From: Populus alba
Lineage: Eukaryota; Streptophyta; Magnoliopsida; Malpighiales; Salicaceae
Direction: 5' to 3'
Assembly (NCBI RefSeq): GCF_005239225.2
Contig: NC_133302.1
Coordinates: 8,713,991-8,777,990 of the forward strand
Length of the DNA: 64,000 nt
Shown: piece by piece, positions 48,255-60,885 of the stretch
Position numbering within the stretch: the stretch's first letter is position 1
How the letters are laid out: every line of letters starts with the position of its first letter
Notes under the pieces: model-generated
What the model saw: only the letters and a program-made list of their open reading frames with translations
The model's database searches: none
What the model was told of the DNA's origin: nothing
Program-made: the position numbers and the translations under genes

Positions 48255-51200
48255 CTAATTGGTTCTCTCTCTCCTCACATATCTACCGTCTATACAGATT
48301 ATTGGGATATGAGAAATCTTGGGCAACTCATAGCCATTCTCCTCTCTACTATTTTCTTCAAGATGTGGACAATCCCAAATCTGCAATTCCTTTAATTTGG
48401 AGAGGCGTTGAATGGCTGTTGAACTTGGCAGATACTTGAGATTCTTGCAATCCCAAATAGTAAGATATCGAAGAGAAGAAAGGTTGGCCAACCATTCTGG
48501 CAATGCTTCCTCAAACTCCTCTCCCTTGAAACCCGTTATACACAAGCTAGTAAGGGCAGTGAGGTGTTGAAGTTGGTGTGGTCCACTCTTCAGTTTATCC
48601 CATCCAACTATATCTAGGGATTTGAGGGACCCACTCAAGTTGAGGTGTTGGATTGAGTTTAAAACTCCAGCAGGAAAAGCCTCCATCTCTTCTGAGAAAC
48701 CACCGATGCTCAATTTCTTCAGTTGGGTGAGGCTGCCTAACCAATCATCCTCTGGGATGTCACTCAAACTAGGACACCAACTGATTGATAAATCAACAAG
48801 AGAAGGCAATTGTCGTAAACCATGCCAATCAACACTGATGAGCTTATCACAACATCTAATCCCTAAACTTCGTAGCGAAGACAATTCTTGTAAATCATTA
48901 ATACGGATAAGCTCACTCCAATCACATATGTACAATACCTCTAGAGATGCGCAACATTGTAGTCCGCTTGGAAGAGCTCCCAATTTACACCCATCAACAA
49001 TCACTTTCTTCAAAGAATTCAATTCTCGAAAATCACCTGGAATTGAGATCAACTCATGGCAGTACCATATACTCAATTCCACCAGAGCTGTGCAGTGTTG
49101 TACGCTTGGAATGGATGCCAGCTTTGGACAAGACTGTATCTCTAAAATTTGAAGAGACGTGAAGCCACGAAACTCACCAGAAAAATATCTCAGTTCACCA
49201 CATGATCCAATATCAAATTTTACAAGAGATGAAAGACCACATATCGGAATGCTTTTCAACTTGTCACACTTAAAAATGCTCAACCTTTCAAGACAAGGAA
49301 ATACTCGATCACCTTCTCCACCTGGTACCACCCATTCTTCAAGACCATCCATATCCTTCAAAGTGAGTTCTTTTAGTGCTGGAAACAGTACTGCTGCACT
49401 GCCACTGCTGCTGCTATAGAACTCCTTGCCTATACATTTTACAGTACCCATTCCATTTATCTGTAGAATCTGAAGGCGAGGAAGACATCCAAGTGCTGGG
49501 AGTTGCCTCAACTTGCCACACTTATTAATGCTCAACCTTTCAAGACAAGGAAATACTCGATCACCTTCTCCACCTGGTACCACCCATTCTTCAAGACCAT
49601 CCATATCCTTCAAAGTGAGTTCTTTTAGTGCTGGAAACAGTACTGCTGCACTGCCACTGCTGCTGCTATAGAACTCCTTGCCTATACATTTTACAGTACC
49701 CATTCCATTTATCTGTAGAATCTGAAGGCGAGGAAGACATCCAAGTGCTGGGAGTTGCCTCAACTTGCTGCAGCCATTCAATCTCAGCACCGTCAGATTA
49801 TTGAGTGGCAATGTAGACATCCATGATGGGAAATATTCACCTCCATAACCCTCAATTGTCAAGCTTCTTATGTCTGGGTGAGGCTGCAGGCCTTCCAGCA
49901 CATCCTCGCTATTGACACTACTGTTACCTTCATCATCACTCCATTCAAACACCAATTTTTTCATTCTTTTTCCACTCAGTTCTGCCTTCTCAGCTTCTTC
50001 TCTGTCTCTCACTTGCTCAAGCTTGCATATCTTCAATGCTCCTCTTAGTTCTTTCAAACATCCCAGCTCTTCAACCATATGATCTGGACCCACAACAAAA
50101 AAAGGCAGAGTTTGAAGGCGTGTTAAGAGTCTCACCTCAGCTGGCATAAGCTTTGGATCATCAAAATGAAGATGTCTCAAGCTGACTAAATTCCTCATTT
50201 TCTTGGGAAGCTTTTCTAGTAACTTGCAATCAATGAATCTTAATGTTTCCAAATGGTAGAGCTTGGTGATGGATTCCGGAAATGCTCTGATAGCAGTAAC
50301 CGAGACATCAAGATATCTCAAATGTCTCAGCTTGTAAATTGAATCTGGTAACTCTGTGATATCAGACCCTTGCAATTTGAGAGTTCTCAAGCTTTTGAAT
50401 TTCCAAGACACCTTGAATACATCAACCATTGAGAAAACAGTTCGCAATTTTCTAGCATCAACCGCTGGAAATACTGCCTCAACATCCCCACGAGATATGA
50501 GATTTAGATGACGAATATGAGATGCACCATCAACAGCCGAATCCTCCTCCAGATTTAACGCTACTGATTTTGAGACCTGTAATGCAAGATCATGCACAAG
50601 ATCATGCATCTTGCAACTTGTTACGATCTCACACTCATTCCTTTCAACATCTTGGAAAAAGGAATTTGCAAGCAAGTCATTGAAACACTTGTTGCCTTCG
50701 TCTTCCATCCTCCTATTTGATGGCCTGAGAAAACCTTCGGCCATCCAAAGTTGAATTAGCTCTTCCCTTTCAATTTTAAAATCTTTAGGAAAAATAGAAC
50801 AGTATGCAAAACATTTTTTCAGTGATAGCGATGACAGGTGATCAAAACTGAGTCTCAATATATGCAAAGCTTCATTTCCATCACGGGACTCCCAAATTTT
50901 ACTGTTTAGAATTGACTGCCACTCCTGTGTCTCCATTTGGCTCAATGTTCCTCCCAAAACATTAGCTAGCAATGGAAGCCCTCCACATTTCTTTGCAATC
51001 TCTTGTCCAATAGACTCCAAGTCTGAAGCCATTGATGCTCCTCCACCCCCATTCACCTTTTGCTTGATAATTGACCAACATTGATTCTCTGACAGTCTCC
51101 ATGGCTCGTGCTGACTCCCAGGACAAGTCTTCAATATCATGCTTGCTACTTCCTCAAGGCGGGTTGTAACAACAACTGCATTCCCATTCTTGTCTTTAAT

Positions 51201-52070
51201 TTTTAACAATCCCTCCTTCAAACCAGCCCACTTATCATGGTCTTCATTCCACACATCATCAAGAACAAGAAGAAATGTTTTATTTTCCAGCCCTTTCTTG
51301 AGGTTTTCAAGAATTGCATCAAGATTGTCCACCCAGCCAGTAGTTTTATCAATCTTTTGCAACATCTCTCGTAGAATCTTCACTTCATCAAAATGGTTAG
51401 AAACACAAACCCATATTGTTACATCAAAAAGCTTTCTGTCCTTGACTTCTTGGAAAACCTTTTTTGCTATAGTAGTCTTTCCAAGGCCAGCCATCCCCAC
51501 TATTGGGACAACTGAAAGGGCGTGTTGGGATTTGGTCATGCTAGTCAACAATTCAACAACTTTAGAGACATCATTCTCCCTTCCTACTACAACTGCTGAG
51601 CTGTCAAGGATGGAATCTGTCTGTCGGCGTGGATCCCGCCTAACTTCAGGTAGATTTCTCAACCCAAGACGAGAGCCAACATCCAGGATTTTATCCAGGG
51701 CTTCAATGATCTTCTGAACTTTCCGACCCATATTCAAACGGGATGCGGCAGGGTTGCGGGATGAAAAAAAGTCACGTACCTTTCCCTTCTTTTGGTCTTT
51801 TCGGAGAATCTCATAAGCAAACTCGTCTAGAACATCTTCAGCATCGTAAGCTACATCTTGTAGTTTCTCCAGCCAACCCCTCACAGAATCGTTTGTGACT
51901 GACTTTATTGCTGCATCTTGGAGCACATCTTTGATCCAGGTCAAGGATTGCTTGAGCTTTTGCAGCTGTTCCTCCAATCCCCAAGCAAGGCCGATCCCTT
52001 CAACAGCTATGGAACTCAACCTTCTCAAAGTCTCCTCTATGGCCAACGTAAGAAAAAGCTCTGCTGCCAT
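48255..52070 (-). CDS. CC-NB-LRR (CNL) disease-resistance protein, copy B
   Basis: Single exon, 1271 residues from [20 protein letters not shown]; the 63 codons upstream in frame are probably 5' UTR. Coiled coil, EDVLDE, P-loop [33 protein letters not shown] and MHD are at the same positions as in copy A. Differences in the NB-ARC are few (for example TGWVDN for TGSVDN, LEEVAS for LEVVAS). In the LRR there are two 84-residue modules (49260-49763) instead of three, clustered substitutions ([23 protein letters not shown]), a three-residue insertion ([11 protein letters not shown]) and a longer end ([11 protein letters not shown]). Expected role: intracellular effector sensor, as for copy A. Differences lie mainly in the surface thought to bind ligands, which suits diversification of recognition. 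Confidence 0.93.
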   Translation of the reverse strand: MAAELFLTLAIEETLRRLSSIAVEGIGLAWGLEEQLQKLKQSLTWIKDVLQDAAIKSVTNDSVRGWLEKLQDVAYDAEDVLDEFAYEILRKDQKKGKVRDFFSSRNPAASRLNMGRKVQKIIEALDKILDVGSRLGLRNLPEVRRDPRRQTDSILDSSAVVVGRENDVSKVVELLTSMTKSQHALSVVPIVGMAGLGKTTIAKKVFQEVKDRKLFDVTIWVCVSNHFDEVKILREMLQKIDKTTGWVDNLDAILENLKKGLENKTFLLVLDDVWNEDHDKWAGLKEGLLKIKDKNGNAVVVTTRLEEVASMILKTCPGSQHEPWRLSENQCWSIIKQKVNGGGGASMASDLESIGQEIAKKCGGLPLLANVLGGTLSQMETQEWQSILNSKIWESRDGNEALHILRLSFDHLSSLSLKKCFAYCSIFPKDFKIEREELIQLWMAEGFLRPSNRRMEDEGNKCFNDLLANSFFQDVERNECEIVTSCKMHDLVHDLALQVSKSVALNLEEDSAVDGASHIRHLNLISRGDVEAVFPAVDARKLRTVFSMVDVFKVSWKFKSLRTLKLQGSDITELPDSIYKLRHLRYLDVSVTAIRAFPESITKLYHLETLRFIDCKLLEKLPKKMRNLVSLRHLHFDDPKLMPAEVRLLTRLQTLPFFVVGPDHMVEELGCLKELRGALKICKLEQVRDREEAEKAELSGKRMKKLVFEWSDDEGNSSVNSEDVLEGLQPHPDIRSLTIEGYGGEYFPSWMSTLPLNNLTVLRLNGCSKLRQLPALGCLPRLQILQINGMGTVKCIGKEFYSSSSGSAAVLFPALKELTLKDMDGLEEWVVPGGEGDRVFPCLERLSINKCGKLRQLPALGCLPRLQILQINGMGTVKCIGKEFYSSSSGSAAVLFPALKELTLKDMDGLEEWVVPGGEGDRVFPCLERLSIFKCDKLKSIPICGLSSLVKFDIGSCGELRYFSGEFRGFTSLQILEIQSCPKLASIPSVQHCTALVELSIWYCHELISIPGDFRELNSLKKVIVDGCKLGALPSGLQCCASLEVLYICDWSELIRINDLQELSSLRSLGIRCCDKLISVDWHGLRQLPSLVDLSISWCPSLSDIPEDDWLGSLTQLKKLSIGGFSEEMEAFPAGVLNSIQHLNLSGSLKSLDIVGWDKLKSGPHQLQHLTALTSLCITGFKGEEFEEALPEWLANLSSLRYLTIWDCKNLKYLPSSTAIQRLSKLKELQIWDCPHLEENSREENGYELPKISHIPIICIDGRYVRRERTN
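49260..49763 (-). repeat. Two tandem 84-residue LRR modules in NB-LRR B
   Basis: Two 252-bp units homologous to the outer modules of copy A and almost identical to each other (both carry [20 protein letters not shown]), consistent with recent homogenisation or loss of a diverged middle unit. Confidence 0.93.
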
Positions 52071-52494
52071 ATTCTCTTGTTTTCTTTGGGAAATCAAAGA
52101 AGAAAGATTGAGGTAAAGAGAGATAAGAATGGTCTGAAAGTTGTGAAGTAGGGATGAAATGAAGTGTGTTTTGGAATGGGGAGATGCATTCAACTTGAAA
52201 GCAGAGGGTCCCTCCCTCACTGTATTAATTGATTGATTGCAGCTGGCAGCATCTTCCACGAACCACTGCTGTCAGATTAGTCATGCAAAGGCGAAGAAAA
52301 TGGCCCTACCTTCTTATCTTGAGTGTCCAAATCCATCTGAGCCTGTAGACAACTTGAAAGCAGAGGGTCCCTCCTTCTCCCTATATTCTCTTGACACGCG
52401 CAATGTTCTGGATAAAGAAAAAACATTCAGGATAAATTCCTCTAATTAAATAGACCTATTTAACATAAAAATCAACCGTGATGGCGGTTAAAAT
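52071..52494 (-). promoter_or_regulatory. 5' flank of NB-LRR gene B with duplicated 27-bp element
   Basis: The duplicated element is at 52192-52218 and 52351-52377 (second copy with one change, CTCCTTC), again 159 bp apart, followed by the same TATA-like GAATATAGGG. The flank is nearly identical to unit A up to GGTTAAAAT. Confidence 0.45.
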
Positions 52495-54365
52495 TGATGC
52501 AAACGACATTGTTCTGTACAAGGTGTTGTTGCTAAATTACTCATGATATAAATAAACTTCAGCTGTTGACTTTGCCTTTCACTTTTGCTTTGAAGATGAG
52601 AAAACGTGCAGGAATAGTCTTTTCATTGAGAAGCAACATGGTTTCTATTGATTCCCGTGTGTTCTTCCTTTGATTAGATTTGATGCTCTTTTTTTCCTTC
52701 TCAGCCATGGATAACAACCAATGCAACGCAGCCAGCAATGTATGAGTCTGTTTCATTGCTTTTTTAAAATCTCCAAGCTGGATAAAAATAGACTCAGGGT
52801 TTGCTTGCTATCTTTATTTTTGTTCTATGTTAAAAATAGTTTAGTTTTCAAGACTTGTTGAAGTTTCTAAAACTTTCTGGATGAATTAAAATCGACTTTG
52901 AGGTTGGAATGAGTTTGTAGAGGCTGTTGAATTTACCACAACTAATTAAGTTGCTATTTTCGTCTTGTGCATGCAAATCTTATATAGTGGAGAAAAACTT
53001 AATAGAGAGGCTGTAATGCCTTGCTCAGATCACATCAGCACTGCAATTTAGACTTGAATAAAATTGCTATATATTAGGATCAAGCTGGCTCTATCATTCT
53101 CACCATCCAAGCAATAAGTTTGATTTCTCAAACTTTTCTGCCCTTAAAGTTGGGTATATACTGTAGACGAAATGTTTTAGCGGAAACTAAATTAGAAATA
53201 ACATAATCCATCACGTTGTTAGAGTATATACTGACTTAGTTAAAAAATAAAAACTAGTTGCCAAAAATATTTTAATTTTTTTCAAAAATGCTATCAGAAA
53301 ATATGCTGCCAAGTGCTTAAGAGCTCATGTGTCCCTCTGGAAGCTTTTCATGCTGTGGTAAATCCTAAAACTGTCGTTTTCAGTGCAGCGCCAGACATGC
53401 CATGCTACAATGTCTTCAGATAAAAAGGTAAGATCTCTCAAATCTCTGCAGATCCAAATTAATCTGTCGGTTCCCACAAAAGTAGAACAATGCCATTTGA
53501 TACAGTGATTGCTATTCAATTGTCGTTAATTTGGTGCTCCCCTCTTTATTCTTTGCTGTAACTTTCTTTTGCCTGAGATTTGGTCCTATGGGTTTGTCTC
53601 AACATGACGATCCATGTTCTTGAACTTACATCTGAAATTATTTGCTAACAAAGTATAAATGAAATGAGAATAAAAAAATTATAAAAAAAATTTTATATAT
53701 ATATATATATATATATTTTTTTGAATCTCAAAAGCATAAGACAAAAATAGTTAATTATTGTTAATTTTTTAAACCGTAATCCGAAAGTATTATATATGAA
53801 AAGTTATGAGGGTTAAGCTTATATATAATTAAACAATACAAAAAAAATTCAAAATAAAAAAAATACAATAAAATAATAAGGATTAAAAGTGCAATAAAAA
53901 ATAAATCTAAGGGCAACAACATGTTTTAAATTTGAAAGTTAAATTAAAAAGAATAAAAAATATTAACAAAACAAAAATAAAAATAAAAAAAGAAGATTAA
54001 ATAAAAAATAATATTACACTATAAACTTAGACTGATTGGTGAAATTAAAAACAATAATAATTTTATAAAAAAATATCACTACTCGATTTTGTGAATTCAT
54101 GACCAGCACATAGATAAGGTTGCCGTTCAAAGTTTCATACCTATGCGAACTCAAACTTACATACAAACTTATTCTTCAAATAAGTCAATCAGAGTTCAAC
54201 GCAACAGTAACAATAAAACTAACTTCATAATAATTTAATTGTCTTAATACAAGAGTTAATACAAATTCATAGTTATGAAGTACTAACAAGACATAAAGAA
54301 AAAAGCACAAATTACCCAAAAAAACCAGATTCTTTTGTAGCAAAAAAGAAATTTTGAGCACAAGA
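52495..54365. other. Intergenic, no confident gene
   Basis: A minus-strand frame (52559-52756, MKQTHTLLAALHWLLSMAEK...) has coding-like composition with a Lys/Ser-rich middle but no recognised family or context. The rest is AT-rich, with an (AT)n run at 53694-53715. Confidence 0.35.
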
Positions 54366-54600
54366 GAAAGAGAAGTATGGTGTGAAATATTAAAAGATGA
54401 ATCAAAGTGTGTTTTGGAATGATGTGATACATTCAACTTTAGAGCATAGTTGCATGAGGGTCCCTTCCTCCCTATACTAATTGATTGATGGCTGTTGGCA
54501 GCTTCTTCCTCGAACTACCGCTGTCAATTTGTCATGCCATGGCTGAGAAAATTCCACATTCGCCTCTGTCAGCTTTGTATGTATTTAGAATAACTTCTTG
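54366..54600 (-). pseudogene. Detached 5' flank of an NB-LRR gene
   Basis: Sequence such as GTGTGTTTTGGAATGATGTG, ACATTCAACTTTAGAGCA, GAGGGTCCCTTCCTCCCTAT and GCTGTTGGCAGCTTCTTCC aligns with the upstream and 5' UTR DNA of the CNL genes (42,430-42,560). No coiled-coil or NB-ARC coding sequence follows on the left, so only the flank survives. Confidence 0.65.
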
Positions 54601-54702
54601 CACATTTTTCGTAAATTTATCACTAGATTTGTAGCCACCGATATAAAGAAAGGGTAGATGTTCTTGAAGGGTGCGGAAATGGATGTCTCTTCTTTAAGAT
54701 CT

Positions 54703-57186
54703 CACTACCAGAAATTCGCTAAATACCAACGGACTCACCGACATAATTTTTTCTGTCGGTATTTTTCGGCCGAAATCACCGACGGAAAATATTCGTTGGT
54801 AATTTAATTTACCGATTTTGGACGAGACCGAATTACCGACATAAAATTCATAATTAATGAAAAAAGGGCGGGTAGGTGGCGCGGAGGTTTTGGCGGGTGA
54901 TTTTTCCGACGGAATGAAAACCTGGGGCCCGTACGCGTGATGGGACCTATTCACCGTCAAAAATACCTACGGATTTGAAATGTCAGATCCGTACCAGTGA
55001 CGTGACCGGTGCACCATTAAAAATACCGATGGAATCACCGAGGGATTTGAATAGCAGGTCCGTGCGGTGACGTGTCGATTGCCCGTCAGAATTACCGACG
55101 GTTTCGCCGACATATTCACCGACGGAATAAAACCGTCGGTAAGTCTGTCGGTAAAAGTGAATATATGGCCACTCTGCCGACACTCTCCTCCCCCATTTCT
55201 CCTTCTTCTTCCTAATCCTAACCCTCCCCATCTGCAAATAACCAGCCCCCCTTCGCCCCAAAACAAAAATCTTCCTCATCTCAGCACAACAAGTTGTATT
55301 TCTTGAAGTTTTGTGGTCACAGCATCCGTGTTTTGATTTCCCGACGAATTTTATCATTTTTTGTAAGTAATTCTATCTTTTAAAATTTTAACATTTAAAT
55401 GTCAATTTTATTGTTTTTTTAGTATATGTATTTTTTTTAAGTAGATGTACATGTTTTATTGTTATTTCTCAAACAAACTTGTAGTATATGAATGTATAAT
55501 TTTATACTTGTTATGGTTTGTTTTAGATTTTGTAAGATTGTATTTGTTTGTAAATTGTTAAAACTTAATTTGTAGAATTACCGAATTACATGTTATGTTT
55601 TGAAATAATTAAGAGCTTGCTTAATGGGTCCTTTTTATAGAGGTTCGATAGAAGTCATGGATGATCGTTCATGGATGTATCTAGATTCACCCCAAGGATT
55701 GCGGAGGATGGATTATTGTAACGGGGTTCAGGGTTTTATTAATTTTGCAACATCTATTCCCAGAAATTTTACTAGAGGCGGTATTAGGTGTCCATGTAGG
55801 AAGTGTCAAAATAAAAAGTATCTGCATCCAGATGTTGTAATGATGCATCTTCTACACAAAGGGTTTGTGGAGGATTACGAGTGTCGGTATGCACATGGAG
55901 AGGTATTTGTTAGTAATAGGAGAATGAGAGAAACGGTGGTTGGGTCAACTTCTAGTGCTAGCAACATGCATGAAGCGGCAAATGATAACACTAATCCTTA
56001 CAGAAACATGGTTATGGATGCAATGAGAATGAATCAAGATAATGTCAATCAATGTCCAATCGTAGAAGAAGAACCTAATGCAGAGGCAGCTAGGTTTTTT
56101 GATTTGTTGAAAGATTCTGACGAACCATTATGGGATGGCTGCACAAACCACAATAAATTATCGGCTGTGGCACAGGTGTTCACCATCAAGTCAGATCACG
56201 GGTTGAGTGAGGCCGGGTATGACAAAATTATTGATTGGGCAAGAAGCATTTTACCTGAAGGGAACAGGCTCAAAGAGAACTTCTATGCTGCGAAGTCCAT
56301 GATGAAACCCCTCGGTTTAGGATACCAGAAAATTGACATGTGCCCTAACTTCTGCATGTTATGCTACCTTGAAAATGCTGAGATGACCGAGTGCATGACA
56401 TGCGGGCATTCCCGTTACAAACCCAGAACTGGCAGGGGGAAGACTCTAGTGGCATATAAAAAACTTAGATATTTCCCGATCACACCTAGACTGCAGAGGT
56501 TATTTATGTCACCAAGGACTGTTGAGCACATGACATGACATCAAACACACGATGCCGTTGATGGTGTGATGGTGCATCCTTCTGACGGCGAAGCGTGGAA
56601 ACGCTTTAACAGTGTTCATCCTGACTTTTCTGCTGAATCAAGGAATGTTCGACTTGGGTTGTGTACAGACGTGTTCAACCCATTTGGGTCATTTGCTGCT
56701 CCCTATTCGTGTTGGCCGGTCATTCTCATAGTTTATAACTTGCCACCGGGAATGTGTATGAGGTCGGAGTTCATGTTTCTATCTACTGTCATACCCGGTC
56801 CAAGCAGCCCGGGGCAGAATATAGATGTTTGTCTTCGACCGTTGATAGATGAGCTGGCGCAGTTGTGGTCCTTCGGATATCTGACTTATGATATATCGAG
56901 GAAACAAAATTTCCTTATGAGGGCGGCTTTGATGTGGACTATCAGTGATTTTCCAGCTTATGGAATGCTTTCTGGTTGGAGCACGCATGTCCATACTGCA
57001 TGGAAAACAACAAGGCATTCACACTAGCAAATGGAGGTAAAGCTTCTTTTTTTTACTGTCACCGTCGCTTCTTGCCACTTAATCACAGGTTCAGAAAGAA
57101 CAGAAAAGATTTCTTTGTTGGTAGAGTTGAAAAAGATGTTGCATCCCCGCGACTTTCTGGTGAAGAATTGCATCATGTTGTATCAT
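54703..57186 (+). mobile_element. CACTA (En/Spm) transposon, 3'-truncated
   Basis: The 5' terminus CACTACCAGAAATTCGCT (54703-54720) is followed by subterminal DNA packed with ACCGAC/GTCGGT motifs (to about 55,150), a leader and a TNP2 gene. The element breaks off at about 57,186, where sequence changes to DNA repeated at 59,562. No 3' terminus is seen. It is the same family as the element at 12195-15451 but in opposite orientation. Confidence 0.87.
55624..57186 (+). pseudogene. TNP2-type CACTA transposase, N-terminal two-thirds, with stop and deletion
   Basis: The frame opens at 55624 (MGPFYRGSIEVMDDRSWMYL) and runs 304 codons: Transpos_assoc with CPCRKCQNKKYLHPDVVMMH, a linker, and a zinc-ligand-like block CMLCYLENAEMTECMTCGHS. 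A TGA at 56536-56538 replaces the Trp codon found in the minus-strand copy (HMTWYQTHD there). TNP2 core continues (RLGLCTDVFNPFGSFAAPYS, CWPVILIVYNLPPGMCM). Near 56,984 a 13-bp deletion shifts frame, after which ACPYCMENNKAF and FVGRVEKDVASPRLSGEELH follow to 57,186. The DUF4218 part is missing. It cannot make a full transposase. Confidence 0.9.
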
Positions 57187-57600
57187 AGCTAGCGAAGGAA
57201 ATTAAAGCAAGGGAAATTACTCAAAACAGACATTTCGAGCCTTCAGCTGATATTCAAAAGTGACTGACTGTTGTATAAGATCTTAGCCGACAGGACCCTC
57301 ATTGTAGTAAACCTGAAGAAATTAGACAAACATAGAATTTAGTAATGATGTATTAAGTTCAAAGAAATTTAAATTGTTGAATGAAATTAGTTAGCTTTGC
57401 ATTTTATCATGACATGCCTTGTCTTGTTCTTTTCCTCTGGTTAAATCTAATGAAGTTCCACTTGAACCTGCCCCTCCAAAACACAAAAGGTTTTGCCAAA
57501 TAAACATTGCATTTTTATTTTCAGGGAAAATAATTTAAGTGAAATAAAAGGAATTGAAGAGTGGATAAAAATGTGAAACTAAATATAATAGATTTAAATC
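57187..57600. repeat. Duplicated flank segment (also at 59562-59770)
   Basis: About 57,189-57,425 is closely similar to 59,562-59,770 (shared AGTGACTGACTGTTGTA, GACAGGACCCTCAT, GAAATTAGACAAACATAGAA). It lies downstream of the minus-strand LRR relic and may be its 3' UTR or a duplicated flank. No gene is present. Confidence 0.6.
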
Positions 57601-58885
57601 CTCATAACCCTTCACCACTGTTATCATTGTTAAGCTTGATTTTAGGGATATGTTTGGACACTATTTAATGATAAATGTTTGTAGAGATTGTGGTAAAGCA
57701 AAAGTTATTAGTAACTCTTCAAATATTACAATACGAAGGGAAAGTGGTTGGATTTTCTCTTCTTCTATTATTATTAGATCAAGCTTTTTACCTTCAATAA
57801 TACAAAAATCTTCCAGAGTAGGTAGGCATCTTATGCTTCCTGTAAAGAAATCAAGCTACTACATCCACTAATAACCAATATCTGAAGACTTCTAAGTATA
57901 GTTATTAAACCCGACTCGGGATTGACCCGGTCAAGGGACAAAGTCTCGGGTTTCATGGGTCAACCCGAGTCAACCCGGATTAACCCGAGAAAATTAAAAA
58001 ACAAATTAAAGTTTTAATATTTTATATGAAAAAAAATCAATGTAAATATAGATTATATATATTATAAATAATGAAGTTTAAAAGAATATTTTAAAAAGAT
58101 TTTTATCCCACATTAAAAAAACATAACTTTTCCTTGGGAACATAGAGTATATATACTAATAGGATTTCAAATCTCACATTGAAAAAATATAACTTTTTTC
58201 ATGGGAACATAGAGTGTATATATGAAAGGGCTTCAAATCCCACATTGAAAAGATACTATGTTAACTTAAAATATTTAAACCAAAAGATTTTTTATCCCAC
58301 ATTGAAAAAACATGATTTTTTCCTTGGAAACATAGAGTATATATACTAATGGGTTTCAAATCCAACATTGAAAAAACATAACTTTTTTATGGGAACATAG
58401 AATATATATATGAAAGGGCTTCAAATCCCACATTGAAAAAGATATTATGTTATCCTTTTAAGTTGAAGTATTTAAACCAAAAGGTTTTTTATACCACATT
58501 GAAAAAACATGATTTTTTCCTTGGGAACATAGAGTATATATACTAATGGGTTTCAAATACTATGTTGTCATTTTAAGTTGAAATATTTAAACCAAAAAGT
58601 TTTTTATCCAACATTTGAAAAAAAAACAAAAAAAACAGGTCTCGTCTGGGTTCGCTCGGGTCCCAGGTCGACCAGCCAGGTCACCCGGGTTTGGCCGGTT
58701 GTCACAGCCGGTCTTTTATTAAACCCGGGCTGGGTTTAATAATAGTGCTTCTAAGACCAAATTTTCTAGATTTTCACAATTAAAGATGACTAAAGTTTGA
58801 AGAAATTTCAAGCACCCAATCCACAATAGATTTGACAGCTCTTCTAATCCTTCACTTGATTTGAAAAGAGATTTTGGGAGTCTTT
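57600..58885 (-). pseudogene. LRR relic of an NB-LRR gene, split by a MITE
   Basis: Minus-strand reading: SSEGLEELSNLLWIGCLK and FLQTLVIFNCENLENL (58,870-58,756), then, after the MITE at 57897-58747, LRSLQILVISGCSSLISL, GSIRCLPTLEDFCIIEGKKL, PLSLRIVIFEELLITFALPQ and SLQTFIIK followed by a stop and CPNISL. These are leucine-rich repeats of the CNL C-terminal type, continuous across the insertion. Several stops make it non-functional. No NB-ARC part was found to its right. Confidence 0.8.
57897..58747. mobile_element. hAT-type MITE with internal subrepeats
   Basis: An 851-bp element flanked by an 8-bp duplication CTTCTAAG (57889-57896, 58748-58755). Terminal inverted repeats are about 24 bp (TATAGTTATTAAACCCGACT against inverted CACTATTATTAAACCCAGCC). 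The interior has six or seven diverged units of 60-90 bp based on CCCACATTGAAAAAACATAA and GGGAACATAGAGTATATATA. An 8-bp duplication points to the hAT superfamily. No transposase is encoded. Confidence 0.88.
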
Positions 58886-60770
58886 TTATTTATGTGTTCC
58901 CATAAAAACTGGGGGTGAGGTTTTAAGAAAATCCACACTTAACAGATCAAGGGAGAATTTTAAAACTCTTTAAGACCAGGCTAAATTATCTGTTTTATAA
59001 AAATGTAATGCTTCTATATTGATTTTGTAAATTTAAATTAATTTACTGAGTATTTCTAAATGGTACTGAAAAATCAAGAAAAAAGAAAGCATATTCATAA
59101 ATCAAAAGGATTGTAAAAATAAAATCTTAATAACTATGCTTTCATCTTTATTAATTTGTGAGAAAATTGTAAATGACTGATTCATCCCTCACTGGTATAC
59201 TCTTCAGGCAGAAGGACCACGCATGCGCTCCATCTACAAATGTTAAGAAAGTCGGGACAAGTGGAAAGCATATAACAAAATATAAAAAAAGTGACTAAAA
59301 AATAGAGAGCAAAACAAATTTATAAACTACCATTCAGGATTTTCCCTTTTAATTTAAATAATTAAAAATTTAAGAATACTTATTTAAATTACCAAGTTTT
59401 TTTTAATAAAACAACTATGTTGCTAATTTAAAAAATATATATGTTTTTGTCAAGATAAAAAATAAATAATAAAAGATAAGTTGAATAAAATAAAAGGCAA
59501 GCCAATAATTCAGAAACAACCAAAAATTTATCAATTTATTGATCACAAATCGTCACACACAGCTAGCCAAGGAAATTAAGGTAAGGAAAATTACACAAAA
59601 CAGACACTTTGAACCTTCAGCTGATCTTCAAAAGTGACTGACTGTTGTAGAAGATCTTAGCTGACAGGACCCTCATAGTAGTAAACCTAAAGAAATTAGA
59701 CAAACATAGAATTTAAATTGCCGAATGAAATTAGTTAACTTTGCATTTTATCATGACATGCATTGTCTTGTTTATTTGATAAATAAAAATTTTCAAATAA
59801 AAAAATAATAAAAGAAAAGCAAAATAAAAATAAAGATCAAAATTAATATAAAAATTAAATTTATTAACAAACCATTTAGTATTTCCCTTTTAATTTACAA
59901 AAATTAAAAATTCTTGAATACTTATTTAAATCATCAAGTTTTTTATTTATTAAACAACTATGTTGCTAATTAAAATATATATATATATATGTTTTTGTCA
60001 AGATAAATAATAAATAATAAAAGAGAATTTTGACTTTTTTCAGTAAAATTAATTTATCAATTTTTTGACAAATACTTATTTTAATTATCTTAAAATTAAA
60101 TACCAATAAATTTCTTAAAACACATCGTGACGCAGTAACCGAGGAAAGCTTGAAGATAGAGAGGAAGTCGCGGTAGATAATCTGTTCTAATATTGCCTTG
60201 CCCTGTACCTGCCAATACATACACACACTACTGTGTGGAAAAGCAAAGATCCTTCATTGCTTCCCTTAGTGGATGACATCTTTTCTCTTTTCTTCCCTTC
60301 CCTTCTCTTCTTTCTATAAAGCAAAGCAACCGCATTTGCCTCTCTGAAAAGAAAGAAACTCCTTTAATGGTTCTTGTTCACTGAAAAATAAATTTTTTTA
60401 AAAATGAATTTTAAAAAATAAATTTAAGGAAAGTGAATTATTTTCTGATATTTAATAGTGTGATGAAAAATAAATTGAAAAATATTTTCTAAGTGTTTAG
60501 TTATGTCATTAAAAATTGATATATTTTTGTGTTTTCAAATTATTTTGATGTGCTGATATCAAAAATATATTTTAAAAAATAAAAATTTTATTTTAATGTA
60601 TTTATAAATAAAAAACACTTTAAAAAACAATCAGAACCAAACTTATACCAAACATTTTATTTCAACTAACTATATCTTCTTAATACCATTTGTATCTAAT
60701 CCAACTATACTTTTTTATAAATTACAACTATAAAAATTACCTAAAAAACAAATAAAATCTTTGAAGATAA
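58886..60770. other. Intergenic, no gene recognised
   Basis: AT-rich DNA that includes the second copy of the flank segment at 59,562-59,770. Part of 60,370-60,520 (AAGTGAATTATTTTCTGATA...) looks like a decayed relative of the element at 42739. A minus-strand frame near 60,226-60,110 is short and unsupported. Confidence 0.4.
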
Positions 60771-60774
60771 AGTG

Positions 60775-60885
60775 AAAATGTGTTTCATTTGGAATGATTG
60801 ATTGCAGCTGGTAGCATCTTCCACGAATCAAGACGAGAAAAGTGACCCTTCCTTCTTATCTTGTGTGTTCAAGCCTGTAAGAAAG
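60775..60885 (-). pseudogene. Detached fragment of NB-LRR upstream region
   Basis: TTGGAATGATTGATTGCAGC, then GGTAGCATCTTCCACGAA and CCTTCCTTCTTATCTTG, match 42,509-42,600 upstream of CNL gene A. Confidence 0.65.

Larger units (their letters stand above)
44552..52494. repeat. NB-LRR tandem repeat unit B
   Basis: Same orientation and order as 34,751-43,830 and very similar throughout, including introns-free CNL gene and flanks. It carries a SINE at 47855 absent from unit A and lacks the MITE found in A. Confidence 0.92.

Noticed and set aside
53325..53519. 64-codon minus-strand frame
   Set aside because: No homologous domain, no splice signals or promoter in a consistent arrangement.
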